Below are positions 25,138-32,203 of a stretch of 36,395 nt of DNA, one piece after another (the stretch's first letter is position 1; each line of letters begins with the position of its first letter). Origin of the DNA: Ga0077527 sp021300125 (GTDB lineage: Bacteria; Pseudomonadota; Gammaproteobacteria; Burkholderiales; SG8-41). The DNA lies in assembly GCA_046339595.1 (NCBI GenBank), contig JBKDUF010000045.1, positions 1-36,395 on the forward strand, given 5' to 3'. Under the pieces are notes generated by a model that was not told the DNA's origin, did not search any database, and saw only the letters and a program-made list of their open reading frames with translations. The position numbers and the translations under genes are program-made.

Positions 25138-25617
25138 ATGGATCCCACCGAATGGGTTGAAGTGTCTGCCGAGAGCAATTCCGGCCGCCGTGCCGCGGAT
25201 GCCCTGCAGCTTCCGCACTGGGATACCGCACGCTGGCGCAAGCTGCTTTCCTGTACCAAACCACGGCCTTTCCGCGCTACCGAGATCGTGATCCAGCGCG
25301 GTACCGGCGACCGCACCCTGCAACTGGTGGCCGCAGGTTCGCTTGAAGTGAGCGTGACCCTGGTGGACGGCGTGAGCATGACTTCGCTGGCGCGCATCGG
25401 TGCCGGCAGCGTGCTTGGCGAATAATCCTTTTTTGACAGCCAGCCGCGTTCGGCCAATGTCTGGGCGGTCACCGACGGCACGCTGCTCCTGCTGCCATAA
25501 GAGCATTTCTCCCGTTTCGGCGAGGCGGAGCCCGCGCTGGCGCGGGCTTTCGTTTTCGCGATGGGACGGGCGCAGTCGATCCGCCTGCGCAACATGTCTT
25601 TCCCCGTACGCCGCTGA
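25138..25617 (+). pseudogene. Cyclic-nucleotide-binding-domain protein with two in-frame TAA stops
   Basis: The whole frame is 159 codons plus the terminal TGA, with TAA at codon 96 (25423-25425) and codon 121 (25498-25500). The first part reads IQRGTGDRTLQLVAAGSLEV and ARIGAGSVLGE; after the first stop come SFFDSQPRSANVWAVTDGTL and, after the second, EHFSRFGEAEPALARAF. Together they form one cNMP beta-barrel: GE-x-SFFDxxPRSA is the phosphate-binding cassette, and the first stop sits at x. Gln (CAA) at both stops would restore it. No DNA-binding domain follows, so it would be a stand-alone binding protein. It lies 34 bases after thpR and converges on envZ. Confidence 0.8.
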
Positions 25618-25632
25618 CCGGCTGTGGCGCGA

Positions 25633-26949
25633 TCAGGCGCGAAGGCGAACCCTCGCGCGCAGGCCGCCGCCCTCGCGCGCCAGCAGTTGCACATCGCCGC
25701 CGTGCAGCCGCGCGATGCGCTCGACGATGGCCAGGCCAAGCCCGGTGCCGCTGGTCGAGCGTGCGCTGTCCATGCGCGTGAAGGGCTGCAGCATGCGCGC
25801 CGCCTGTGACTCGGGTATGCCCGGTCCGCGGTCGAGCACTTCGATCAGGTTGCAATCGCCTTCGCAGCCGGTGGTCACTTCCACCGGTGCGTTGCCGTGG
25901 CGCAGTGCGTTGTCGACCAGGTTGGCGACCAGGCGCTGCAGGGCTTGCGCCCGCAACGGCATCGGCCGTGTCGCCCCCGCAGTGAAATGCACCGGATGCG
26001 GCGCGCGGGCATAGCGCTCCACCACGGCGGCGACCACCGCATTGAGGTCGGCGGTTTCTGCCATCCGCTCGGCTTCGGGCGGGCGTGCGAAGTCGAGGAC
26101 CTGGCCGATCGCTGCGTCGATGTCGGCGCGGTCCTGTGCGATGCCGGCCTTGAGCTCACTGTCGCCGTCATTCCCGCTGCCACCCAGCATCTCGCTGGCG
26201 ATGCGGATGCGCGACAGCGGGGTGCGCAAGTCGTGGGAGACGCCGGCGAGCAGCAGCGCGCGCTCTTCGTCCTGGCGCTGGATGTCGGCTGCCATCTGGT
26301 TGAAGGCGCGGGCGAGCCCGCGGATTTCCTCGGGTCCTGCCTCGGCGACGCGGGTGTGCACCGCGCCGCGGCCGAGCAGCGCGGCCGCACGCGTGAGTTC
26401 GCGCAGCGGCCGGTTGATGCGGGCGAAGATGAGCACCGCGCCGAGCACCGCCAGTGTAAGGGCCAGTGCGCCCCAGCCGATCCAGCGCAGCTGCACGTTG
26501 CGCTCAAGGCGCCCGCGCGGCAGGGTCACCCAGTATTCTTCACCATCAATTCGGAAACTGACCCAGACGCCGGGGATGCCTTCGCGTATCAATGCCAACC
26601 TTGTCTGCCCCCCCAGCCTCTCGCGCAGCTCGTGCTCAATGATGCGCAGGAATGGACGTTGCGGCAGTGCCGGTACGCTCTCATCCGGATCGCCGACATA
26701 GATCTGGATACCCTCGCGCTGGGCGAGTTCGTCAAGCAGGTCGTAGCGCCGCACCGGGTCTGCGGTGACCAGTGCCGCCCGCGTCAGGTTGACCACGCTC
26801 GCCAGCTCCCGCGCTGCCTGCAGTGCGCGCGGCGCGATCTCGGCGGCGCGGAAAATCTGCAGCCAGGCGAGATGGGCCACCACCAGCAGGGCGGCGATGA
26901 GCAGCACGCTGCGCCAGAGCAGCGTTCGCGGCCAGAGTTTTAATTTCAT
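25633..26949 (-). CDS. envZ: Osmosensor-type histidine kinase, EnvZ-like
   Basis: The 438-residue inner-membrane kinase has a first helix at 10-30, a periplasmic sensor region of about 120 residues, a second helix near 158-176, and a HAMP linker starting at RINRPLREL. The H box is LLAGVSHDLRTPLSRIRIAS with His239 as phospho-acceptor. The ATPase has an N box near Asn346 (LVDNALRHGN), G1 DRGPGIP (372-378) and G2 GTGLGLA (400-406). All catalytic residues are present. Its partner ompR lies upstream on the same strand, but a 156-bp inverted-repeat element separates them, where such genes are usually adjacent or overlapping. Confidence 0.9.
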   Translation of the reverse strand: MKLKLWPRTLLWRSVLLIAALLVVAHLAWLQIFRAAEIAPRALQAARELASVVNLTRAALVTADPVRRYDLLDELAQREGIQIYVGDPDESVPALPQRPFLRIIEHELRERLGGQTRLALIREGIPGVWVSFRIDGEEYWVTLPRGRLERNVQLRWIGWGALALTLAVLGAVLIFARINRPLRELTRAAALLGRGAVHTRVAEAGPEEIRGLARAFNQMAADIQRQDEERALLLAGVSHDLRTPLSRIRIASEMLGGSGNDGDSELKAGIAQDRADIDAAIGQVLDFARPPEAERMAETADLNAVVAAVVERYARAPHPVHFTAGATRPMPLRAQALQRLVANLVDNALRHGNAPVEVTTGCEGDCNLIEVLDRGPGIPESQAARMLQPFTRMDSARSTSGTGLGLAIVERIARLHGGDVQLLAREGGGLRARVRLRA

Positions 26950-26956
26950 GAGAATG

Positions 26957-27112
26957 AAACCCGTCTCAAAAGCGGATCGCGCGCCGACAGCTCATTACCG
27001 CGAGATGCGGGAGCGCACGATGCTCCAACGAGACGCTACTTGTTGGTAAGGCGATGAGGATCTCAGCGTGAGACGCAGTCATGTCATGTGCGGCCGGTTT
27101 TGAGGCGGGTTT
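26957..27112. mobile_element. MITE-like inverted-repeat element between ompR and envZ
   Basis: The left arm AAACCCGTCTCAAAA (26957-26971) and the right arm TTTTGAGGCGGGTTT (27098-27112) are inverted repeats with one mismatch in 15, and similarity extends inward over the next bases (GCGG against CCGG). They bound 156 bp with no coding capacity. The right arm ends at the ompR stop codon. Inside is a GGAGC/GCTCC hairpin, and GAGACGC occurs twice. No target-site duplication is evident. It could equally be a structured intergenic RNA element. Confidence 0.55.
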
Positions 27113-27840
27113 TACTGTGCCTTGCCGTCGGGGACAAACACGTAGCCGAATCCCCACACGGTCTGGATGAAGCCGGGCCGGGCAGGATCGCTTTCCACCA
27201 GCTTGCGCAGGCGCGAGACCTGCACGTCAATCGAGCGGTCGAATGCGCCGAATTCGCGGCCGCGCGCCAGTTCCATCAGCTTGTCACGCGACATCGGCGT
27301 GCGCGGATGCTGGACCAGCACCTTGAGCAGCGAGAATTCGCCGCTGGTGAGCGGCACCTCGGCGCCGTTGCGGGTCAGCGTGCGGGTGCCGAGATTGAGG
27401 CGGAATTCACTGAACTCGACCACCTGCGCCCCGGCGGCGGGAGCGCCCGGTGGCGGCAATGGCGGGCGCCGCCGCAGCACGGCCTGGATGCGTGCCACCA
27501 GTTCGCGCGGATTGAAGGGCTTGGGCAGGTAATCGTCTGCGCCAAGCTCGAGACCGACGATGCGGTCGACGTCGTCACCCTTGGCCGTGAGCATGATGAT
27601 CGGCAGCGGGTCGCCGCCGCCGCGCAGGCGGCGGCAGACCGAGAGGCCGTCCTCGCCGGGCAGCATCAGGTCGAGGATCATGAGGTCATAGCGTTCGCGC
27701 GCGAGCTGGCGGTTCATTTCCGCGGCATCGGCCACCGCTCGCACCGCGTAGCCCTGTTCGGCCAGGTAGCGGTTGAGCAATTCGCGCAGGCGTGCGTCGT
27801 CGTCAACGACGAGAACGCGGGTCTTGGTGCTGGTGTTCAT
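27112..27840 (-). CDS. ompR: Response regulator OmpR
   Basis: The 242-residue protein has a receiver domain with acidic pocket VVDDD near the start, phospho-acceptor Asp57 in YDLMILDLMLPGEDG, Thr in IIMLTAKGDD and Lys in ADDYLPKPFNPREL. The C-terminal winged helix (about 140-238) carries the OmpR-family recognition region FDRSIDVQVSRLRKLVE and the wing IQTVWGFGYVF. It pairs with EnvZ downstream. Upstream of it, TTACA direct repeats between 27886 and 27964 may be its own binding sites. The gene is intact. Confidence 0.93.
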   Translation of the reverse strand: MNTSTKTRVLVVDDDARLRELLNRYLAEQGYAVRAVADAAEMNRQLARERYDLMILDLMLPGEDGLSVCRRLRGGGDPLPIIMLTAKGDDVDRIVGLELGADDYLPKPFNPRELVARIQAVLRRRPPLPPPGAPAAGAQVVEFSEFRLNLGTRTLTRNGAEVPLTSGEFSLLKVLVQHPRTPMSRDKLMELARGREFGAFDRSIDVQVSRLRKLVESDPARPGFIQTVWGFGYVFVPDGKAQ

Positions 27841-27885
27841 GCCAACATGCTAGCCACTTCACGCCTCCCGGGCCAACAGGGCGAA

Positions 27886-27964
27886 ACAATCGCTTACAAA
27901 TGAATGCCTGATGCCGGCAACAAATCGTTACACAATCAACGTAGCGGGACACAGTCCGCTTACA
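27886..27964. promoter_or_regulatory. Three TTACA-type direct repeats, candidate OmpR boxes
   Basis: The repeats are ACAATCGCTTACAA (27886), ACAAATCGTTACACA (27920) and ACAGTCCGCTTACA (27951), spaced about 31-34 bases, or three helical turns. OmpR-family proteins bind tandem half-sites containing TTACA. They lie in the 315-base region between ompR and the divergent small-protein pair. Apart from these, that region holds a TACAAT at 28093-28098 as a possible -10 for the right-hand genes and a GCCGGC/GCCGGC hairpin near 28110. Confidence 0.45.
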
Positions 27965-28155
27965 TCCTGCGGCGATGCTGATCATGCCGTTCCGCCGGAG
28001 CGGCGGCCGGGCCGCGAGGCCCAGGTCCTTTTTGCAACACGGGAACAAACGATGCGGCTTCGTGCCTGTGCCTTCCTGCGGTCCCCCACGGCTACAATCG
28101 CTGTTGCCCCGCCGGCATTCGCCGGCGGCGGATGGGACTGACGGGGGTTCAAGGC

Positions 28156-28416
28156 ATGAAGTTCTGGCTGGCGTTGATACTGGGATTCGCGGTGGTGCAG
28201 GGCACGGCTCAGGCCGGGCCCTGGCGGGAGGTCTGGTCCGCTCAGGAGCGGCCCTCACGCGGTGACCGCGGCCCGCAGCGCCAGCAAGAAGGCGGCAGGC
28301 CCGAGCGCTTCGAGCGCCCGGAACGGCCGCACCGGCTTTCCGATGAGGAGCGCCGCGAACTGCATCGCGATCTCGACAAGGCGCGCCGGGAGATTTACCG
28401 GCCGCGCGAACGCTGA
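28156..28416 (+). CDS. Small secreted charged protein
   Basis: The 86-residue protein begins MKFWLALILGFAVVQGTAQA, a clear signal peptide. The mature part is very rich in Arg, Glu and Pro (ERFERPERPHRLSDEERREL) and ends in a helix with HRDLDKARREIYRPRER. It resembles short periplasmic proteins common in betaproteobacteria with a SDEERRxLRRD-type helix, whose role is unknown. An in-frame ATG at 28132 is an alternative start. A second small secreted protein begins 22 bases after its stop, so they form a pair, divergent from ompR. Confidence 0.7.
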   Translation: MKFWLALILGFAVVQGTAQAGPWREVWSAQERPSRGDRGPQRQQEGGRPERFERPERPHRLSDEERRELHRDLDKARREIYRPRER

Positions 28417-28438
28417 CCCCGTCACAAAGGAAAACTCT

Positions 28439-28738
28439 ATGAAAAATGCCTGCATGCTGTTATTGAGCACCTTGTTCATCTCGCCTGTTCTGGCTGCCGA
28501 TCAGCCTTCAGCCGCACCCAGCGCAGATCGCAGGGCGGCAATGGAAAAACGCTGCGCTGAAGATCCTGATCGCTGCAAGGAGCTGAAGGCGAAGGCTGCC
28601 GAACGCCGCGCGCAATGCGAGGCCGACCCGTCGAAATGCCGGGAGGAACGCCGCGCGAAGATGGAAAAACGCTGCGCTGAAAACCCGGAACGTTGCAAGG
28701 CTGCAAAAGCCAAGGCCACAGAACGTTCCGGGAAGTAG
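28439..28738 (+). CDS. Small secreted Cys-repeat protein
   Basis: ATG 28439 follows AAAGGA; 99 residues with the signal peptide MKNACMLLLSTLFISPVLAA. The mature part has three C-x6-C units: RCAEDPDRCKE, QCEADPSKCRE and RCAENPERCKA, each in a charged helix rich in Lys, Arg and Glu. Paired helices with C-x6-C could form disulfides or bind a metal in the periplasm; this is inference. The first and third units are near-identical in protein and DNA (a 120-base duplication). It is paired with the secreted protein at 28156. The gene ends in TAG. Confidence 0.75.
   Translation: MKNACMLLLSTLFISPVLAADQPSAAPSADRRAAMEKRCAEDPDRCKELKAKAAERRAQCEADPSKCREERRAKMEKRCAENPERCKAAKAKATERSGK
28541..28681 (+). repeat. 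Direct repeat within the Cys-repeat gene
   Basis: Twenty-one identical bases starting ATGGAAAAACGCTGCGCTGA occur at 28541-28561 and again at 28661-28681, exactly 120 bases apart, so the reading frame is kept. The following bases remain similar. This suggests growth by 40-codon duplication. Confidence 0.75.
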
Positions 28739-28810
28739 GTGATTGGAATGGGGCGATACCCGGGTTCCCTTCCCTCAGGATCCAGTTGAACCCTGCTCCG
28801 GTGCTGGCCG

Positions 28811-28845
28811 CGACCGCGGCGCCCACATTGTGGGTGCTGCGGTCG
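28811..28845. other. Strong hairpin in the intergenic region
   Basis: Seventeen bases on each side pair around a single central T (two G-T pairs), with CTGG and CCAG as a further outer pairing. There is no T run directly after it, so it is not a simple terminator. It lies in the 335-base region between the Cys-repeat gene (ends 28738) and the DGQHR gene (29074). The rest of that region holds an AT-rich repeat and a leader with a TAGAAT box at 28950-28955. Confidence 0.6.
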
Positions 28846-28863
28846 ATCGACCAGTGATGGGCC

Positions 28864-28896
28864 AAATAACATATTGTTTTGATTATATTTTTCTGT
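28864..28896 (+). repeat. AT-rich dispersed repeat, copy E
   Basis: It contains CATATTGTTTTGATTATATT, matching the common core. A partial inverted copy follows (AAAACAATGTGC at 28908-28919 against ACATATTGTTTT at 28869-28880, 10 of 12 bases), so the region could form a hairpin or bind a dimeric protein. It lies upstream of the DGQHR gene. Confidence 0.6.
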
Positions 28897-29073
28897 TTTT
28901 CTTTGTAAAAACAATGTGCTAAGACTCGCTTTTGATGTGTTTTGGACGCTAGAATGAAAACGGGATCCGCGCAGTGTGTGCACTCCTTGCGAGGGCGACG
29001 CAACGGCTGTGCTTCGCGGAACACCCGGGTCGTGCCAAGCTGTCCATAACAACAGCACAAGGGGATCTACACC

Positions 29074-30207
29074 ATGCTGGCAACGCGCATCAGACAAAAA
29101 GACGGTGTCTTTTACTTTGCGAGCTACCCGGCCAAGGAGGTGCTCGACCGGGTGCGTTTCATCAGCCGTTTTTATGGCGAGAACGAGGAAATCGCGCCGC
29201 AGAACCTGCCCCAGCAGGACGAAATTGCCCAGTTCATCGCCCGCATCGAACGTACCGACGAGGCGTTCCAGCGCCAGATGTCCAAGGCCAAAGTGCGCCA
29301 GCTGCGCAATTTCTACGAAATGGCGGTGAGCCAGCCGCCGATCCCGGGCACGGTACTGCTGTTCACTTCGGATGAACTGCGCTTTCAGTCGCTGCCTGGC
29401 CAGGACAGTGTCGGCCACCTCTCCGAGCCGGCCTCGAAGTACCTGATCATTGACGGCCAGCATCGCCTTGCCGCGCTCAAGTTCTACCTGATGGAGCATC
29501 CCGCGGAGGCCGCCTCGATCAACGTGCCCTGCGTGATCTTCGACGGGCGCAGCGAGGATTTTGCCGCGGAAATGTTCGTCATCATCAATTCCACCCCGAC
29601 CCGCATCAACAAGAGCCACCTTGTTGACCTCTATGAGCGCGTGTCCTGGGCCGACCCGGACAAGCGCTTTGCCGCGCGCATGGTGGAGGACCTTTACTCC
29701 GAGGACGACAGCCCGCTGCAGTACCGTATCAACCGGCTGGGTGGCCGCAGCCAGAAGGACAAGTGGATTCTGCAGGCCGAACTGTTCAACGAACTGCACC
29801 GCTGGATCAGCAGCGACTGGCGCAAGATCAGCCGCACCAGCAACCTCTACCGCGAGAGCGAGCGTTACTACGAAATCATCCGCGATTTCCTGAAGGCTGC
29901 GGCCAAGGTCTGGGGCGATGCCTGGGGCCAGGATGGCTACCAGGTGACGCGTCCGGTGACGCTGAAGGCGATGATCCGGGTCTGCGCCGACCTCGCGCGC
30001 AGTGATGCCGAGCCCGCCCAGAGCCGGATCAAGCGCTGGGAAGAGCGGCTGTCGCCGTGGGCGGCACAGCGCTCACAGTTCAAGGGCGACGGGTTTTACG
30101 AGCGTTTTCCGGCCAAGGGGCAAACCGAACGTGTCAGCCGCATCCACCGCGACCTCGCCCGCTGGGCCGGCATCGAGGTCAAGTCGAAGGCGCGCGCCCA
30201 GGGCTGA
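29074..30207 (+). CDS. DGQHR-domain protein (DndB-like), no dnd cluster nearby
   Basis: The 377-residue protein has the signature LIIDGQHRLAALKFYL with DGQHR at 127-131, and the family's second block AAEMFVIINSTPTRINKSHL near 165-185. The fold is ParB/DndB-like. The rest (about 190-370) is a helical region with KWILQAELFNELHRWIS and YEIIRDFLKAAAKVWG. DndB proteins regulate the phosphorothioate DNA-modification genes, but no dndCDE or restriction gene is in the window. The start at ATG 29074 follows AAGGGGA. It is preceded by a leader of more than 100 bases. Its role as an orphan is unknown. Confidence 0.8.
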   Translation: MLATRIRQKDGVFYFASYPAKEVLDRVRFISRFYGENEEIAPQNLPQQDEIAQFIARIERTDEAFQRQMSKAKVRQLRNFYEMAVSQPPIPGTVLLFTSDELRFQSLPGQDSVGHLSEPASKYLIIDGQHRLAALKFYLMEHPAEAASINVPCVIFDGRSEDFAAEMFVIINSTPTRINKSHLVDLYERVSWADPDKRFAARMVEDLYSEDDSPLQYRINRLGGRSQKDKWILQAELFNELHRWISSDWRKISRTSNLYRESERYYEIIRDFLKAAAKVWGDAWGQDGYQVTRPVTLKAMIRVCADLARSDAEPAQSRIKRWEERLSPWAAQRSQFKGDGFYERFPAKGQTERVSRIHRDLARWAGIEVKSKARAQG

Positions 30208-30230
30208 GCCGGGCGCCGCGCCGGGGGCGG

Positions 30231-30581
30231 TTATTTGGCCGCCTGCACCATGATTTCCACCAGCGTGTCCGGCGAGCCGAGGCGGGCCTCGACGCAGGCG
30301 CGTGCGGGCAGGTTCTTGGCATCGGCCCACGCGATCCAGGCTTCGTCCATCTTGGCCTTGTCGCGCATGTCGGTGATCCAGATGGTCGCAGTCAGGATTT
30401 TCGATTTGCTGCTGCCGGCCTCGGCCAGCAGCTTGTCGATCCTGGCGAGGATCTCGGCGGTCTGGCCTTTCATGTCCTTCTTGCGGTCGTCGGCGGTGAG
30501 GCCGGCGAGATAGACGGTGTTGCCGTGGACGACCAGGCGGGAGAGGCGCTGGTCGCTGTGATAGCGTTGGATGTCGCTCAT
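30231..30581 (-). CDS. RidA/YjgF-family enamine/imine deaminase
   Basis: The 116-residue protein starts at ATG 30581 (MSDIQRYHSDQRLSRLV). It matches the RidA core: VHGNTVYLAGLTADD, QTAEILARIDKLLAEAGSSKSKI, ATIWITDMRDKAKMDEAW and ARACVEARLGSPDTLVEI, with the conserved Arg in EARL. Family members release ammonia from reactive enamines made by PLP enzymes. It lacks neighbouring PLP genes. It ends 23 bases from the convergent DGQHR gene, with no clear terminator between. Confidence 0.88.
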   Translation of the reverse strand: MSDIQRYHSDQRLSRLVVHGNTVYLAGLTADDRKKDMKGQTAEILARIDKLLAEAGSSKSKILTATIWITDMRDKAKMDEAWIAWADAKNLPARACVEARLGSPDTLVEIMVQAAK

Positions 30582-30627
30582 GTGGGAACCTTCTGCAGGG
30601 GTTGGAAAAACCGCGGCGAGGCCGCGG

Positions 30628-30945
30628 TCAGATGTGGCCGGTGGTAAGCCAGCGGCCGAGGAAATAGATGCCGACCGCGATGAACGCAAAGAGCACGAAA
30701 TCGGGCAGCTTGCTTTCGCGCTTGCCGCCGACCTGCGCAGAGTGCAGGGTACGGATCACGAACAGCGCGCTGATAATCAGCACGATGGTCATCACCGGCG
30801 CGTGGTAATGCGCTTCCCACAGGGCGCCCAGGCCCTGCGATAGCCAGCCTTCTTCGCGGAGCAGGTGATAGGTGACGCCGCCGATGCCCAGCAGCACCAG
30901 GCCGCCCACCAATACCGATCCGAGCGGTGTGAACAAGCGACTCAT
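30628..30945 (-). CDS. Small membrane protein, three helices
   Basis: The 105-residue protein starts MSRLFTPLGSVLVGGLVLLG. Hydrophobic helices lie near 8-27, 48-68 and 83-100, with a HSAQVGGKRESKLPD loop between the second and third. I do not recognise the family. A longer start at 30981 is possible. It is divergent from tsaB and 46 bases upstream of ridA on the same strand. Confidence 0.6.
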   Translation of the reverse strand: MSRLFTPLGSVLVGGLVLLGIGGVTYHLLREEGWLSQGLGALWEAHYHAPVMTIVLIISALFVIRTLHSAQVGGKRESKLPDFVLFAFIAVGIYFLGRWLTTGHI

Positions 30946-31067
30946 GATCGCAAGCGCCGTTATGATAAACCGTATCGGCAAGTATAACCCAGCACATGCG
31001 TCGCGCAGGCACAGGCCGGCTGCAGCCGGGCTGGGCTAAAATGCTGCGCTCCCGCCGGAACCCTTTC

Positions 31068-31739
31068 ATGAACATTCTCGCGCTCGACACCTCCACCGAG
31101 TATTGCAGCGCGGCATTGCGCTTCGGCGAATCCACCCTGCAGCGCGGCAGCCTTGCCGGCCAGTCGCATTCATCGCTGCTGCTGGGCATGATCGACGCGC
31201 TGCTGGCCGAAGGCGCAATGTCCTATGCCCGGCTCGACGGCATCGCATTCGGCGCCGGTCCGGGCGCCTTTACCGGCCTGCGCATCGCCTGCGCCACGGT
31301 ACAGGGCCTTGCCTTTGCCCACGAACTGCCGGTGTTCGGCATCGGCACCCTGCGCGCGCTGGCCGCACGCAGCGGCGCCGAGCGCGTGATCGCCTGCCTC
31401 GATGCGCGCATGGGCGAGGTCTATCACGCCGAATACCACCGCGACGGCGGCGCTTGGCGCGAAGTGATGGCGCCGCAGGTCTGCGCGCCGGGCAGGGTGC
31501 CGATACCGCAAGGCGGCCACTGGCACGGCTGCGGCAGCGGTTTCGCGGCGCACGGCGAGGTTTTGGGCGCCCGCCTTGGCGCCGCCCTTGCAGGCAGCGA
31601 CCCCGCCCTGCTGCCGCATGCCCTGGAAATTGCCGCGCTCGCCGCGCCCGAGTTTGCCGCAGGGCGTGGTCAGCCTGCGGAAGCCGCGCTGCCGCTTTAT
31701 GTGCGCGACAAGGTCGCGCTGAAAACCGCCGAACGATGA
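31068..31739 (+). CDS. tsaB: tRNA threonylcarbamoyladenosine biosynthesis protein TsaB
   Basis: The 223-residue protein starts MNILALDTSTEYCSAALR and has the ASKHA-type motifs QSHSSLLLGMIDALL and GIAFGAGPGAFTGLRIACAT, diagnostic of TsaB. It partners TsaD, TsaE and TsaC to make t6A37 on ANN-decoding tRNAs, in the cytoplasm. It lacks the metal-binding HxxxH of TsaD, as expected. The stop overlaps the rimI start (ATGA). A TAAAAT at 31037-31042 may be its -10 box. Confidence 0.93.
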   Translation: MNILALDTSTEYCSAALRFGESTLQRGSLAGQSHSSLLLGMIDALLAEGAMSYARLDGIAFGAGPGAFTGLRIACATVQGLAFAHELPVFGIGTLRALAARSGAERVIACLDARMGEVYHAEYHRDGGAWREVMAPQVCAPGRVPIPQGGHWHGCGSGFAAHGEVLGARLGAALAGSDPALLPHALEIAALAAPEFAAGRGQPAEAALPLYVRDKVALKTAER

Positions 31740-32203
31740 GTGCCGGTGCAAACGGTCTGTCAGTGATGCTGCGCCAGATGGCGAAGGACGACCTCGATGC
31801 AGTCGAGGCGATCGAGCGCGAGGTGTACAGCCATCCCTGGACCCGCGGCAATTTCGCCGATTCGCTGGCTGCCGGTTACCACTGCTGGGTGCTCGAGCAG
31901 GGCGGCCGCGTCGCGGCCTATGCAGTGACGATGATTGCCGCGGAGGAAGCGCACCTGCTCAATCTCAGTGTCGTCGCCCCATTGCAGGGCCGTGGCCTGG
32001 GTGGCGAAATGCTGCGTTTCGTCGAGGCACTGGCCAGTGACAGCGGCGCTGCAACCCTCTACCTGGAAGTGCGCGAGTCCAATACCGGAGCGCGGCGGCT
32101 TTACCAGCGCCACGGCTTTGCCGAGCTGGGCCGGCGCAAGGCTTATTATCCCGCGCTGGTCGGGCGCGAGGATGCGGTGACGATGTCGAAAGGGCTGGCA
32201 TGA
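31736..32203 (+). CDS. rimI: Ribosomal protein S18 alanine N-acetyltransferase RimI
   Basis: The 155-residue GNAT enzyme carries LLNLSVVAPLQGRGLGGEML (acetyl-CoA P-loop QGRGLGG) and LEVRESNTGARRLYQRHGF, which are RimI signatures. YSHPWTRGNFADSLAAGY is the typical N-terminal block. It acetylates the N-terminal Ala of S18. The start overlaps tsaB (ATGA), and the stop overlaps the next start (ATGA), so three genes are coupled. An alternative start is a later ATG before LRQMAKDD. Confidence 0.92.
   Translation: MSAGANGLSVMLRQMAKDDLDAVEAIEREVYSHPWTRGNFADSLAAGYHCWVLEQGGRVAAYAVTMIAAEEAHLLNLSVVAPLQGRGLGGEMLRFVEALASDSGAATLYLEVRESNTGARRLYQRHGFAELGRRKAYYPALVGREDAVTMSKGLA

Noticed and set aside
3495..25500. 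A changed genetic code (TAA/TAG read as Gln)
   Set aside because: Several intact genes end normally in TAA (for example 19260, 24039, 27112, 36226) or TAG (11839, 28738), one with a terminator directly after it, so these codons act as stops.
28501..29799. Minus-strand frames across the Cys-repeat and DGQHR genes
   Set aside because: They run antisense to two well-supported genes. Only the short stretch near 28760-28870 looks protein-like, and it is noted as a finding instead.
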